Origin: Candidatus Fischerbacteria bacterium RBG_13_37_8
GTDB taxonomy: Bacteria; Acidobacteriota; HRBIN11; MFGW01
Direction of reading: 5' to 3'
DNA length: 10,147 nt
Assembly (NCBI GenBank): GCA_001780385.1
Contig: MFGW01000010.1
Coordinates: 31,088 to 41,234, forward strand
Part shown: in pieces, positions 1 to 7,016 of the stretch
How the letters are laid out: the number at the start of each line of letters is the position of its first letter
How positions within the stretch are numbered: position 1 is the first letter of the stretch
The notes under the pieces: generated by a model
The model's database searches: none
What the model was told of the DNA's origin: nothing
What the model saw: only the letters and a program-made list of their open reading frames with translations
Program-made: the position numbers and the translations under genes

Positions 1-843
1 GCGAGAGTTCTTGCTGAATTATTATTTGGAACGACTGAAAAATTAGTGCGCATAGATATGTCTGAATACATGGAACGATATTCTGCCTCCCGATTAATAG
101 GCACTTCTCCCGGATATGTTGGATATTATGATCAAAATCAGCTCGTAGATAAAGTAAGAGTGAATCCTTATTCACTGATATTGCTTGATGAAATTGATAA
201 AGCTGATCCACAATTATTACACCTGTTCCTTCAAGTATTTGATGCCGGCAGACTTACTGATGGACGCGGAAAAATTGCTGATTTTAGTAATTGCACGCTT
301 ATTATGACTTCTAATGCAGGCACACAATTATTTTCCCGCACACGCCTTGGTTATGAAACATTTGAAGAAAGCTCATTACAGGTCTCTAAAACAGAATTGC
401 TGAAAGAAGTAAAGAGAGTGTTTTCAGCTGAATTTCTCAACCGGATTGATGAAATAGTATGTTTCAGACCACTTACTATTGAAGATATTAAAAAAATCAC
501 CTTGTTGAAATTGAAAAAAGTAGAAGAGAACCTGGAAAGCACTGATAAAAAATTAGTGCTTACTGATGAAGCGTTGTCTTTCATAGCTTCTCATGGATAT
601 AGTTTTGAATATGGTGCAAGGAATTTAGAGCGCGTAATACGAAGGGTACTTCTTGATCCTCTTGCAATGCTGACCTATCATTCGCGATGGCAAAATACCA
701 AAGAAGTGCATGTGAGTTTAAAGAACAACCGGTTATTTTTCAAATTGTTACCTGAAGATAATATATCGGAAAGCAAAACCATTATGGATTATTCAGCCAA
801 AGAAATTAACCTGAACAAAAATAAAGAGCAACATGAAACTTAA
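1..843 (+). CDS. ClpA/ClpC-type AAA+ unfoldase, C-terminal part (5' end cut by window edge)
   Basis: The reading frame is open from base 1 and gives 280 residues, so the N-terminal part lies outside the window. What remains is most of the second AAA+ module (D2) of a class I Clp/Hsp100 ATPase, a cytosolic hexamer that unfolds proteins using ATP. The window begins just after the expected Walker A lysine/threonine. Visible motifs are RIDMSEYMERY, the pore-loop region GTSPGYVGYY, Walker B LILLDEIDKADP, sensor 1 TLIMTSNAG, the arginine-finger segment FLNRIDEIVCF and sensor 2 YGARNLERVIRR. An insertion after sensor 1 holds LGY (about residues 116-118), where ClpA and ClpC carry the ClpP-docking loop and ClpB has none. 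This favours a protease-partner Clp over a ClpB disaggregase. The tail after sensor 2 is charged and unremarkable. The stop overlaps the next gene by 11 bases. The Clp family is certain; the subtype is inferred. Confidence 0.93.
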   Translation, partial: ARVLAELLFGTTEKLVRIDMSEYMERYSASRLIGTSPGYVGYYDQNQLVDKVRVNPYSLILLDEIDKADPQLLHLFLQVFDAGRLTDGRGKIADFSNCTLIMTSNAGTQLFSRTRLGYETFEESSLQVSKTELLKEVKRVFSAEFLNRIDEIVCFRPLTIEDIKKITLLKLKKVEENLESTDKKLVLTDEALSFIASHGYSFEYGARNLERVIRRVLLDPLAMLTYHSRWQNTKEVHVSLKNNRLFFKLLPEDNISESKTIMDYSAKEINLNKNKEQHET

Positions 844-1774
844 AAAAAGAAGATCAAATATACCATTTTATTTAAAATTATTGTTAATACTTTTGTTGGT
901 GGCGGCTGTTGGAGTGGAAGCGTTTTTTTACCTTTACATACGCAGCATGTTCTATCCTACAAAAAAGTCAATTAATATAACTCCATCAATGTTGCTGTTG
1001 GAATCAATCACTGTAGAAATAGTGGCGCAGGACGGTGTCAAGGTGAGTGGCTGGCTTCTATTAAATAAAAACAGCAAGAATAAAGTGATTTTGATGGTGC
1101 CGGGTTATAATGCAAACAAAGCTGACCTCCTGAATTTAGGATCCAAACTGTATGCATTGGGTTATAGTTTATTATTAATTGATTTACGTGGACATGGAGA
1201 AAGTGATGGCGATAAAAGTTATATGGGCATAAAAGAGAAAGATGATATTGTAGCTTCATTAACCTATATAATGAATGATAACAGGTTGAAAGCGAATAGT
1301 GTTGCTATCTGGGCGGATAATGTAAGTGCCTATGCAGCGGTACTTGCTGTAGAGAGATTTCCGCAGGTGAAATTGCTTCTGTTAAATAATATTTATCCCA
1401 ATCCACTTTTATATTTAAGAAAAAATATACGGCTTCCTTTTTCCGTGCCGGAGCGTATATCTGATTTCTTCATTTTTCAGAATGTGAAATTCATTCTCGG
1501 CTTGAATCCTGAAGAGTATGATTTAAATAGTGTTTTATCCGGAATGAAAGGAAGATCCTTAGTGTTTTTTCAAACAAAATTACCAGAATTTGATTATGTA
1601 AAGGAATTGTATCAAGTATCTCCTGAGCGAAAAGAATTGATACAGATGGACCGAGTAGGGACCGAAGCCCTGAGAGCATCTGATTGGGAAATGTACAATG
1701 AAATTATGAAAGAAAAATTGAGCATGTATTTCCCTCTTCATGAGACCTCATCAATAGTTCCACTGGACGAATAA
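833..1774 (+). CDS. Membrane-anchored alpha/beta-hydrolase-fold protein lacking a recognisable catalytic triad
   Basis: This is a 313-residue protein. A basic start (KLKKRR) is followed by one hydrophobic segment at about residues 12-36, so it is probably anchored in the inner membrane by its N-terminus. The rest follows the alpha/beta hydrolase plan: VILMVPGYNANK at the oxyanion-loop position (86-96), then LLLIDLRGHGESDG (113-126), typical of serine hydrolases of the acyl-peptide hydrolase/BAAT-like type. The nucleophile elbow, normally G-x-S-x-G, reads WADNVS (160-165), placing Asn163 where Ser belongs. The acid position near 249-251 reads KLP, and the histidine position near 276-278 reads GTE. 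It is therefore probably a non-catalytic member with a binding or scaffolding role, or it uses other residues; this is inferred by eye. The ATG lies 11 bases inside the Clp gene, indicating an operon and translational coupling. It converges on lptE with a 17-base gap. Confidence 0.85.
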   Translation: MKLKKRRSNIPFYLKLLLILLLVAAVGVEAFFYLYIRSMFYPTKKSINITPSMLLLESITVEIVAQDGVKVSGWLLLNKNSKNKVILMVPGYNANKADLLNLGSKLYALGYSLLLIDLRGHGESDGDKSYMGIKEKDDIVASLTYIMNDNRLKANSVAIWADNVSAYAAVLAVERFPQVKLLLLNNIYPNPLLYLRKNIRLPFSVPERISDFFIFQNVKFILGLNPEEYDLNSVLSGMKGRSLVFFQTKLPEFDYVKELYQVSPERKELIQMDRVGTEALRASDWEMYNEIMKEKLSMYFPLHETSSIVPLDE

Positions 1775-1791
1775 AAACAGAATCCCATTTA

Positions 1792-2364
1792 TTAAAACGC
1801 TTCCAGGAGTGCGCTCACAAGAGTTTCCGCAAAATTTTTACTTATCTCTTCAATAGCAACTGTTTCTCTATCAAAATATGTTATATCAGCACCTTCAGGA
1901 ATATCATACTGACTTCTAAAAGTAAAAGCAGGATTTTCAAATAAAATCTTATCTTTAATCTTATCTTTGAATGTAACACGGGAGGTTATTATAATTTCAT
2001 AACGGTCAGCGCTTCCTTCCTGTGTAAATTGTACAGGCACATAATTAAATGAGTTAATCTCAACCGTCAAGACAGCGTCAGCATCTTTCTCTTCAGCAAT
2101 AATTTGATATTTTCCTCTCCTTACTAACGTGTCGATTACCGCCCTGGTTATTCGTTGGTCTAATTCCAGGCGAGGCGTATTGTTTTTAAAAATGGGAATA
2201 GCTATCTTTTTTACATGAGCGGGAAGGTAACTGCCACGTCCGGAAAGATTATAACCACATGATGATGTGAAGAGCAGCATTATAATTATGAAAAATACGA
2301 TGTATATTTTATTATTCATGCCAGTTGTCAAGTATGACATAATTTTATCCAGGTTTGCAATCAT
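1792..2364 (-). CDS. lptE: LPS-assembly lipoprotein LptE
   Basis: This is a 190-residue LptE-family lipoprotein. In diderms LptE sits inside the LptD barrel at the outer membrane and helps insert lipopolysaccharide. A hydrophobic stretch (residues 20-33) ends in LLFTSSC, a lipobox-like site with Cys36 as the likely lipidated residue. The mature protein starts CGYNLSGRG, and the IPIFKNNTPRLELDQRIT block is the typical LptE signature. Immediate location after leuS is common in Deltaproteobacteria and supports the call. The first ATG overlaps the leuS stop in an ATGA, which indicates coupled translation. In-frame ATGs at 2340 and 2319 would give shorter signal peptides (Cys at 28 or 21) closer to usual lipoprotein lengths. 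I see no strong Shine-Dalgarno at any of them, so the exact start is open. Confidence 0.88.
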   Translation of the reverse strand: MIANLDKIMSYLTTGMNNKIYIVFFIIIMLLFTSSCGYNLSGRGSYLPAHVKKIAIPIFKNNTPRLELDQRITRAVIDTLVRRGKYQIIAEEKDADAVLTVEINSFNYVPVQFTQEGSADRYEIIITSRVTFKDKIKDKILFENPAFTFRSQYDIPEGADITYFDRETVAIEEISKNFAETLVSALLEAF

Positions 2365-4844
2365 TTATCTATGATAAAATTCATTAATTTTTGATGTACG
2401 TAGATTATTTTTCTAATATTTTTATCTCCCAAATGTCTGCTTATAACAGTATTCTCTATGGCAGTATTTTTAATAACCTCTTCAGTGGAACCTGAGGGAA
2501 CATCTATAGTAGTTCTGAATTTACCATTTATTTGAATAGCGATTGGAATAATATCTTCCTTTGCCAAATCTGGATTATAGGTTATCCATTCCTGGTGGAA
2601 GATAAGTCCTTCATTTGCCATTAATTCCCATAATTCTTCAGCAATATGTGGTGCGAACACGCTGAGCATTATCAGGTATTTATTACACACTTCTTTCATG
2701 ACACTCCAGAAAGAAGGAGATTGAATTCCTTCATGGAGGCAATAACTCATGGTATTCAGCAATTCCATGAGGGAACTGATGGCAGTATTAAAATGCAAGC
2801 GTTCATTGATATCCTTGGTAACACGTTCAATGGTCTGGTGTAATTTTTTTACCAGTTCTTTTTCGTGAATGCTTAGAGAGGTGACATCATAATCTGCGGG
2901 AGCTTTTTTCAGGTTGTCAAGATGAGGAATAATGATGCGCCATATTCGCAGAAGAAATTTATAGCATCCTTCGATGCCTTTATCACCCCATTCCATATCT
3001 TTTTCTGGGGGAGCAGCAAAGAGCATCCATAATCTTAAGGAATCAGCGCCGTAAGTATTAACAAGTTCTTCCGGATCAACAACATTTCCCAAAGATTTTG
3101 ACATTTTTGCACCATCTTTGATTACCATGCCCTGGGTAAGTAAAAATGGAGCAGGTTCCACATGATCAATGAGACCAAGGTCAACCATAACTTTTGCAAA
3201 GAATCTAAAGTAAATCAAGTGCATTATTGCATGTTCAATACCACCTATATAAATATCAACAGGCATCCAATAACTTACTTTTGATTTTTCAAAAGGTCCG
3301 TTTGAGTAATGAGGAGAGATATAACGTAAAAAATACCAGGAGGAATCCACGAAGGTATCCATGGTATCAGTTTCACGTTTTGCTTTATTGCCGCATTTGG
3401 GGCAGGTTGCAGTGATAAATTCTTCTGCCTGTTCTAATGGGGAGGGACCGGTGCCCGTAAAGGTTACATTTTCCGGGAGAACAACCGGAAGGTCTTTTTC
3501 AGGAACAGGAACGATACCGCACGCATCGCAGTAGAGGATTGGGATGGGAGTACCCCAATAACGTTGCCGCGAAATTCCCCAATCTTTTAATTTATAAGAA
3601 ATAGTATGAGAACCGAAACCGTTTATTTGTGCATGGTGGTTCATTCTGTCGATTGCTTCATGAGAAGCCAGGTTAGAAAATTCATTTGAATTAATCAGGA
3701 TACCGTAATCAGTAAATGCGTTATTATCAGCAATAGTGGTATCTTCTTGAGGGGATGGTTTTATGACCGTTTTGATGAAGAGATTATATTTTTGTGCAAA
3801 CTCAAAATCACGTTGGTCATGAGCAGGAACTGCCATGATTGCTCCTGTTCCATATTCCATAAGTACGAAATTTCCTACCCAGATGGGAATTTTTTCCTGA
3901 TTGAATGGATTGATAGCATATCGGCGAAGGAATAATCCCTCTTTATCATATTCTTCTGTGTAACGATTTTTCCATGCTTGAAGACGCAATTCATCCACTT
4001 TTTGCTTGAGCACTTCATAATCTGGTTCTATAGAAATAAATTCATTCACCAGCGGATGTTCAGGCGCTATTATGAGAAACGTAGCACCAAATATTGTATC
4101 AATTCTTGTTGTAAAAATTTCGATACGGTGAGGGCTGTTTTCAACCTGAAAAATGACAGTGGAACCGCTGCTTTTCCCTATCCAATTTTTTTGCATAATC
4201 AATACTTTTTCAGGCCACTTGGTTAACTGGTTCATGTCATTGAGCAAACGTTCTGCATAATCGGTAATTTTAAAAAACCATTGTTCAAGTTTTGAAACAG
4301 AAACAGTGGTACTGCATCTCCAGCAACTGCCATCTTCTACTTGTTCATTTGCCAATACTGTTTTACATTTCGGACACCAGTTCACTAATGATTTTTGTTT
4401 ATAGGCCAGCCCCTTTTCATACATTTTAAGAAAAATCCATTGATTCCACCTGTAATATTCCGGTGAACAAGTAGCAATTTCTCTCTCCCAGCAATAACTA
4501 AATCCTAATCGGTGCAGTTGCTTATTCATTGTATCGATATTTGTCCAGGTCCATTGAGCAGGATGAATACCATGTTCAATAGCGGCATTTTCTGCCGGCA
4601 AACCAAGTGCATCCCATCCAATTGGATGAAGAACATTGTACCCTGTCATTTTTTTAAATCTGGAGATGACATCTCCAATTGAATAATTGCGAACATGTCC
4701 CATATGAATTTTGCCTGACGGATAGGGTAGCATTTCCAGGCAATAATATTTTTTCTTTGAAGCATCCTCGGTTACTTCATAAATTCTATCTGCCTGCCAT
4801 TTCTTCTGCCACTTATCTTCAATCTCTTTAAAATCATATTCCAT
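2361..4844 (-). CDS. leuS: Leucyl-tRNA synthetase
   Basis: This is an 827-residue class Ia aminoacyl-tRNA synthetase that charges tRNA-Leu with leucine in the cytosol; it is full length for the bacterial type. The HIGH-type motif is HMGH at 47-50 inside LPYPSGKIHMGHVRNYS. The catalytic-loop motif is KMSKS at 580-584. The CP1 editing domain is present, with a threonine-rich segment (FTTRIDTIFGATF) and the GTGAIMAVPAHDQRDFEFA block. Two Cys4 zinc-binding sets are visible: C157/C160/C174/C177 and C439/C442/C481/C484. The C-terminal half has the anticodon-binding helical bundle (FAPHIAEELWE) and the small terminal domain ending in FIIDK. A Shine-Dalgarno AAGGAA lies 6 bases before the ATG. It lies 55 bases after the receiver gene with no evident terminator between them, and overlaps lptE by 4 bases. 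No missing key residue was seen. Confidence 0.98.
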   Translation of the reverse strand: MEYDFKEIEDKWQKKWQADRIYEVTEDASKKKYYCLEMLPYPSGKIHMGHVRNYSIGDVISRFKKMTGYNVLHPIGWDALGLPAENAAIEHGIHPAQWTWTNIDTMNKQLHRLGFSYCWEREIATCSPEYYRWNQWIFLKMYEKGLAYKQKSLVNWCPKCKTVLANEQVEDGSCWRCSTTVSVSKLEQWFFKITDYAERLLNDMNQLTKWPEKVLIMQKNWIGKSSGSTVIFQVENSPHRIEIFTTRIDTIFGATFLIIAPEHPLVNEFISIEPDYEVLKQKVDELRLQAWKNRYTEEYDKEGLFLRRYAINPFNQEKIPIWVGNFVLMEYGTGAIMAVPAHDQRDFEFAQKYNLFIKTVIKPSPQEDTTIADNNAFTDYGILINSNEFSNLASHEAIDRMNHHAQINGFGSHTISYKLKDWGISRQRYWGTPIPILYCDACGIVPVPEKDLPVVLPENVTFTGTGPSPLEQAEEFITATCPKCGNKAKRETDTMDTFVDSSWYFLRYISPHYSNGPFEKSKVSYWMPVDIYIGGIEHAIMHLIYFRFFAKVMVDLGLIDHVEPAPFLLTQGMVIKDGAKMSKSLGNVVDPEELVNTYGADSLRLWMLFAAPPEKDMEWGDKGIEGCYKFLLRIWRIIIPHLDNLKKAPADYDVTSLSIHEKELVKKLHQTIERVTKDINERLHFNTAISSLMELLNTMSYCLHEGIQSPSFWSVMKEVCNKYLIMLSVFAPHIAEELWELMANEGLIFHQEWITYNPDLAKEDIIPIAIQINGKFRTTIDVPSGSTEEVIKNTAIENTVISRHLGDKNIRKIIYVHQKLMNFIIDK

Positions 4845-4899
4845 AGCAAATTCCTTGATTATGATATTAGGGAGGAAATAGAGAAAAAAAACGTTTCAC

Positions 4900-5289
4900 C
4901 TATTCCTTGATTGGACGGTTGTTCAAGAGATCGGTGATTGTTTTCAATAAATGATTTGCCTGTACAGGCTTGGTGATATATGCATTAGCACCTAATTTAA
5001 GACCCCTCTGTCTGTCTTCTTCGGCTCCCTCTGTAGTAATAATAATGATCGGTAAGTCTTTCATTTTAGGATTCTGACGTATAATAGTAATAAGTTTTAA
5101 ACCATCCATGACAGGCATGTTAATATCAGCTAAAATCATGTCAACTCTAGCCGAAGCAATCTTTTTTAATGCATCAACCCCATCAATTGCTTCTATAATT
5201 TTGCATCCCTTGAAACGCTTCAACGAAAATGAGAGAAGTTGTCTCATCGTGGGGGAATCTTCAACAATAAGAAATGTTAATTGCTCCAT
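4900..5289 (-). CDS. Stand-alone CheY-like response regulator (receiver domain only)
   Basis: This is a 129-residue protein made of one receiver domain and no output domain. The acidic pair is Glu10/Asp11 (LIVEDSPTMR), the phosphoacceptor is Asp55 (ADINMPVMDG), the switch threonine is Thr85 (IIIITTEG), the aromatic switch position is Tyr104 and the conserved lysine is Lys107 (ITKP). It should thus be phosphorylatable and act through protein-protein contacts like CheY, Spo0F or DivK. A Shine-Dalgarno GGAAGG lies 5 bases before the ATG. It follows the GAF gene by 12 bases, so the two are very probably co-transcribed and may share a pathway. No histidine kinase is visible in this window; its phosphodonor must be encoded elsewhere. 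Confidence 0.95.
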   Translation of the reverse strand: MEQLTFLIVEDSPTMRQLLSFSLKRFKGCKIIEAIDGVDALKKIASARVDMILADINMPVMDGLKLITIIRQNPKMKDLPIIIITTEGAEEDRQRGLKLGANAYITKPVQANHLLKTITDLLNNRPIKE

Positions 5290-5301
5290 ACTTACCTTCC
5301 A

Positions 5302-6138
5302 TTACGTTGGTGCGGAGGTCAATAAATCCAGAAAACCCTGGATAGTACTTAACTTTCTTTCTGATTGAGTGTATAATTTTGCACTGAATATGGCAGTCGC
5401 TGCATGCCCTGCTAATAAATTGAATAATTCATAATCAACTGCCGAAAAACCTTCTTTCTGAACAAATAATTTATAGATACAAATTACCCCTATGACATGC
5501 TCTTTTATTTTTAAAGGTATGCATGCAAGCGGATGCAGAAAATCTATATCGATAGATAGTTCAAGACTTTGATTGATATAATAAGGTTCTCCGGTTTTTG
5601 CTACACTGCCAATGATTCCTTCCCCGAGCTCAATAATATCATTGCTGTGGTCTTCAAGACCTTCATTGGCAACTATTTTCAGATTATTTGCTTTTTCATC
5701 AAATAACATGACTGAAAATACTTCGGCTCCTACCAGGTTGATGATTATTTCCATCACTATTCTTAAAACTTCACTAAAATCAAGCGTCGAATGCAATTGA
5801 TAACTTGCTACGTATAAATTGGCAAGATTGTTATTTTGCTCCTCAATTTCTACATAGCGCGTTGCAAAATCTTTGTTCTCTTTTTCTACTTCTTTATATT
5901 GCTCTTCGAGTTCTTTCTTCTCATTAATAAGTTTTTTAACATTATGTTGAAGTTCCTGCAATTGTTTCTGATAGTATTCAGTATCACTGGAAGTACCTTT
6001 TGTTTCAATAGTTGCGATTTTATATCGAAGTCTTGCATTCTCATTCAAAAGTTCTTCCATAAATTCTTTAGTCTTTTGAAAGAGCTGCAAAAACTCTTCA
6101 CTCTTTTTAAAGATATCTTCCTTTTTCTCCTTTTCCAT
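5302..6138 (-). CDS. Coiled-coil plus GAF-domain protein, probable cytosolic sensor
   Basis: This is a 278-residue soluble protein with no signal peptide or membrane segment. Residues about 8-46 and 52-105 are rich in E, K, L and Q with heptad character and should form coiled coils. A GAF domain follows at about 119-256, beginning after LANLYVASYQLHSTLDFSEVL, with the usual EGIIGSVAKTGEPYYI and IGVICIYK strands. No histidine-kinase, GGDEF or HTH domain follows; the tail is about 20 residues. GAF domains bind small ligands such as cyclic nucleotides or sense redox state; the ligand cannot be told here. A Shine-Dalgarno GAGAGG lies 5 bases before the ATG. It is first in the minus-strand operon, directly ahead of a lone receiver, so it may control or localise that receiver's signalling (inference). 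Confidence 0.88.
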   Translation of the reverse strand: MEKEKKEDIFKKSEEFLQLFQKTKEFMEELLNENARLRYKIATIETKGTSSDTEYYQKQLQELQHNVKKLINEKKELEEQYKEVEKENKDFATRYVEIEEQNNNLANLYVASYQLHSTLDFSEVLRIVMEIIINLVGAEVFSVMLFDEKANNLKIVANEGLEDHSNDIIELGEGIIGSVAKTGEPYYINQSLELSIDIDFLHPLACIPLKIKEHVIGVICIYKLFVQKEGFSAVDYELFNLLAGHAATAIFSAKLYTQSERKLSTIQGFLDLLTSAPT

Positions 6139-6170
6139 TGTAACCTCTCAAGACGGTTTACGAATAATGG

Positions 6171-6199
6171 ACTATAGCATAAAAAAATAATTAAATCAA
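6171..6199 (-). promoter_or_regulatory. Sigma70-type promoter for the GAF-receiver-leuS-lptE operon
   Basis: On the minus strand, TTGATT (6199-6194) and TATAGT (6176-6171) are separated by 17 bases. The -10 is preceded by TGC, making an extended -10 element. It lies 33 bases upstream of the GAF start codon. No other equally good promoter was seen ahead of this gene. Confidence 0.65.
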
Positions 6200-6221
6200 T
6201 AGTAAGAAAGTGAGGAGTCAA

Positions 6222-6249
6222 CAGTGGACAGTGGGTAGGGGACAGGGGA
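6222..6249. repeat. Four tandem G-rich heptamers between divergent promoters
   Basis: Four back-to-back 7-base units read CAGTGGA, CAGTGGG, TAGGGGA and CAGGGGA. They are strikingly G-rich on the plus strand amid AT-rich sequence. They lie between the leftward and rightward promoters, upstream of both. The role is unknown: it could be an operator-like array, a small satellite or a relic of a dispersed repeat. G runs of 2, 3, 4 and 4 could in principle form a two-layer G-quadruplex. Confidence 0.6.
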
Positions 6250-6267
6250 TGATTTGCATTTGAGGTA

Positions 6268-6296
6268 TTGGATTATAAGAGGTAATTTATTATAAT
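6268..6296 (+). promoter_or_regulatory. Sigma70-type promoter for the UPF0173/sulfatase-like operon
   Basis: TTGGAT (6268-6273) and a perfect TATAAT (6291-6296) are separated by 17 bases. Predicted transcription would begin near 6303, leaving a leader of about 15 bases. That leader includes the Shine-Dalgarno AGGAG at 6305-6309, 8 bases before the ATG at 6318. Confidence 0.75.
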
Positions 6297-6317
6297 AGAA
6301 AATCAGGAGTAATATTT

Positions 6318-7016
6318 ATGAACAACAAAATAACGTACCTGGGACACTCAACATTTAAAATAACTACTTCTCAAGGTAAAATAATACTCATAGATCCCTG
6401 GATTTTGAGCAATCCTGCTTGTCCGGAAGAATGTAAAAAATTTGACAAGTTAGATCTTATGTTGATTACTCATGCTCATTTTGATCACATGGCGGATGCG
6501 GTTAGTCTTGCAAAGGAATACTATCCGCATGTTGTATGTATTTTTGAAATAGCTTTATGGTTGCAGGGCAAGCAGGTAGGTAAAACGCATGACATGAACA
6601 AGGGGGGAAGCCTGGTTATAGATGGTATTAAAATTACCATGGTGCATGCTGACCATAGCAGTGCTATTGTGGATGGTGAAACTGTTCTGTATGGAGGCGA
6701 ACCCGTGGGATATGTTATTCAGCTCGAAGATGGTTTTAAATTTTACCATTCAGGAGATACGAATGTATTTGGTGATATGAAAATTATCGGGGAATTGTAT
6801 AAACCGGAATTAGCCATGATTCCCATTGGCGATTTATATAACATGTCGCCTCTGGAAGCAGGCTATGCTGTAAAATTGATTGGAAGCAAGAAGATAATTC
6901 CGATGCATTATGGCACATTTCCTGCCCTTTCGGGAACACCTGAAGAATTAAAAAAATACACTGCAGATATAGTTGGGCTTGAAATTATTGCATTAAAACC
7001 GGGAGAATCCTATTAA
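6318..7016 (+). CDS. UPF0173 family metal-dependent hydrolase (metallo-beta-lactamase fold)
   Basis: This is a 232-residue cytosolic protein of the UPF0173 (YtkL-like) branch of the metallo-beta-lactamase fold. It begins with the family signature ITYLGHSTFKI. The dinuclear metal motif THAHFDH supplies His52, His54, Asp56 and His57. Further likely ligands are His110/His113 (MVHADHSS), Asp147 (YHSGDTN) and His197 (IPMHYGTFPAL). Length and motif order match the family throughout. The physiological substrate of UPF0173 proteins is not settled, so none is assigned. It has its own promoter and a good ribosome binding site. Its stop codon (7014-7016) overlaps by one base the proposed AUU start of the next gene, and the Shine-Dalgarno for that gene lies inside its last codons. 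Confidence 0.95.
   Translation: MNNKITYLGHSTFKITTSQGKIILIDPWILSNPACPEECKKFDKLDLMLITHAHFDHMADAVSLAKEYYPHVVCIFEIALWLQGKQVGKTHDMNKGGSLVIDGIKITMVHADHSSAIVDGETVLYGGEPVGYVIQLEDGFKFYHSGDTNVFGDMKIIGELYKPELAMIPIGDLYNMSPLEAGYAVKLIGSKKIIPMHYGTFPALSGTPEELKKYTADIVGLEIIALKPGESY
7001..7014 (+). promoter_or_regulatory. Ribosome binding site and AUU start codon of the sulfatase-like gene
   Basis: GGGAGA (7001-7006) is followed by five bases and ATT at 7012-7014. The frame has stops at 6970-6972 and 6994-6996. No ATG, GTG or TTG occurs in frame between 6997 and 7281, although catalytic residues are encoded from 7138. ATT is therefore the start codon best placed relative to a Shine-Dalgarno. AUU is used naturally in a few bacterial genes, such as E. 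coli infC, and is discriminated against by initiation factor IF3. Confidence 0.65.

Noticed and set aside
351..584. Minus-strand ORF within the Clp gene
   Set aside because: It is antisense to conserved AAA+ motifs and its low-complexity translation shows no family features.
1771..1796. AATAAA/TTTATT stem between the convergent hydrolase and lptE genes as a terminator
   Set aside because: It is six A-T pairs with a 12-base loop and no T-run on either strand, and is expected by chance in AT-rich DNA.
4884..4891. Run of eight T on the minus strand after the receiver gene as a terminator
   Set aside because: No stable stem precedes it; the adjacent AAACGTTT palindrome has no loop.
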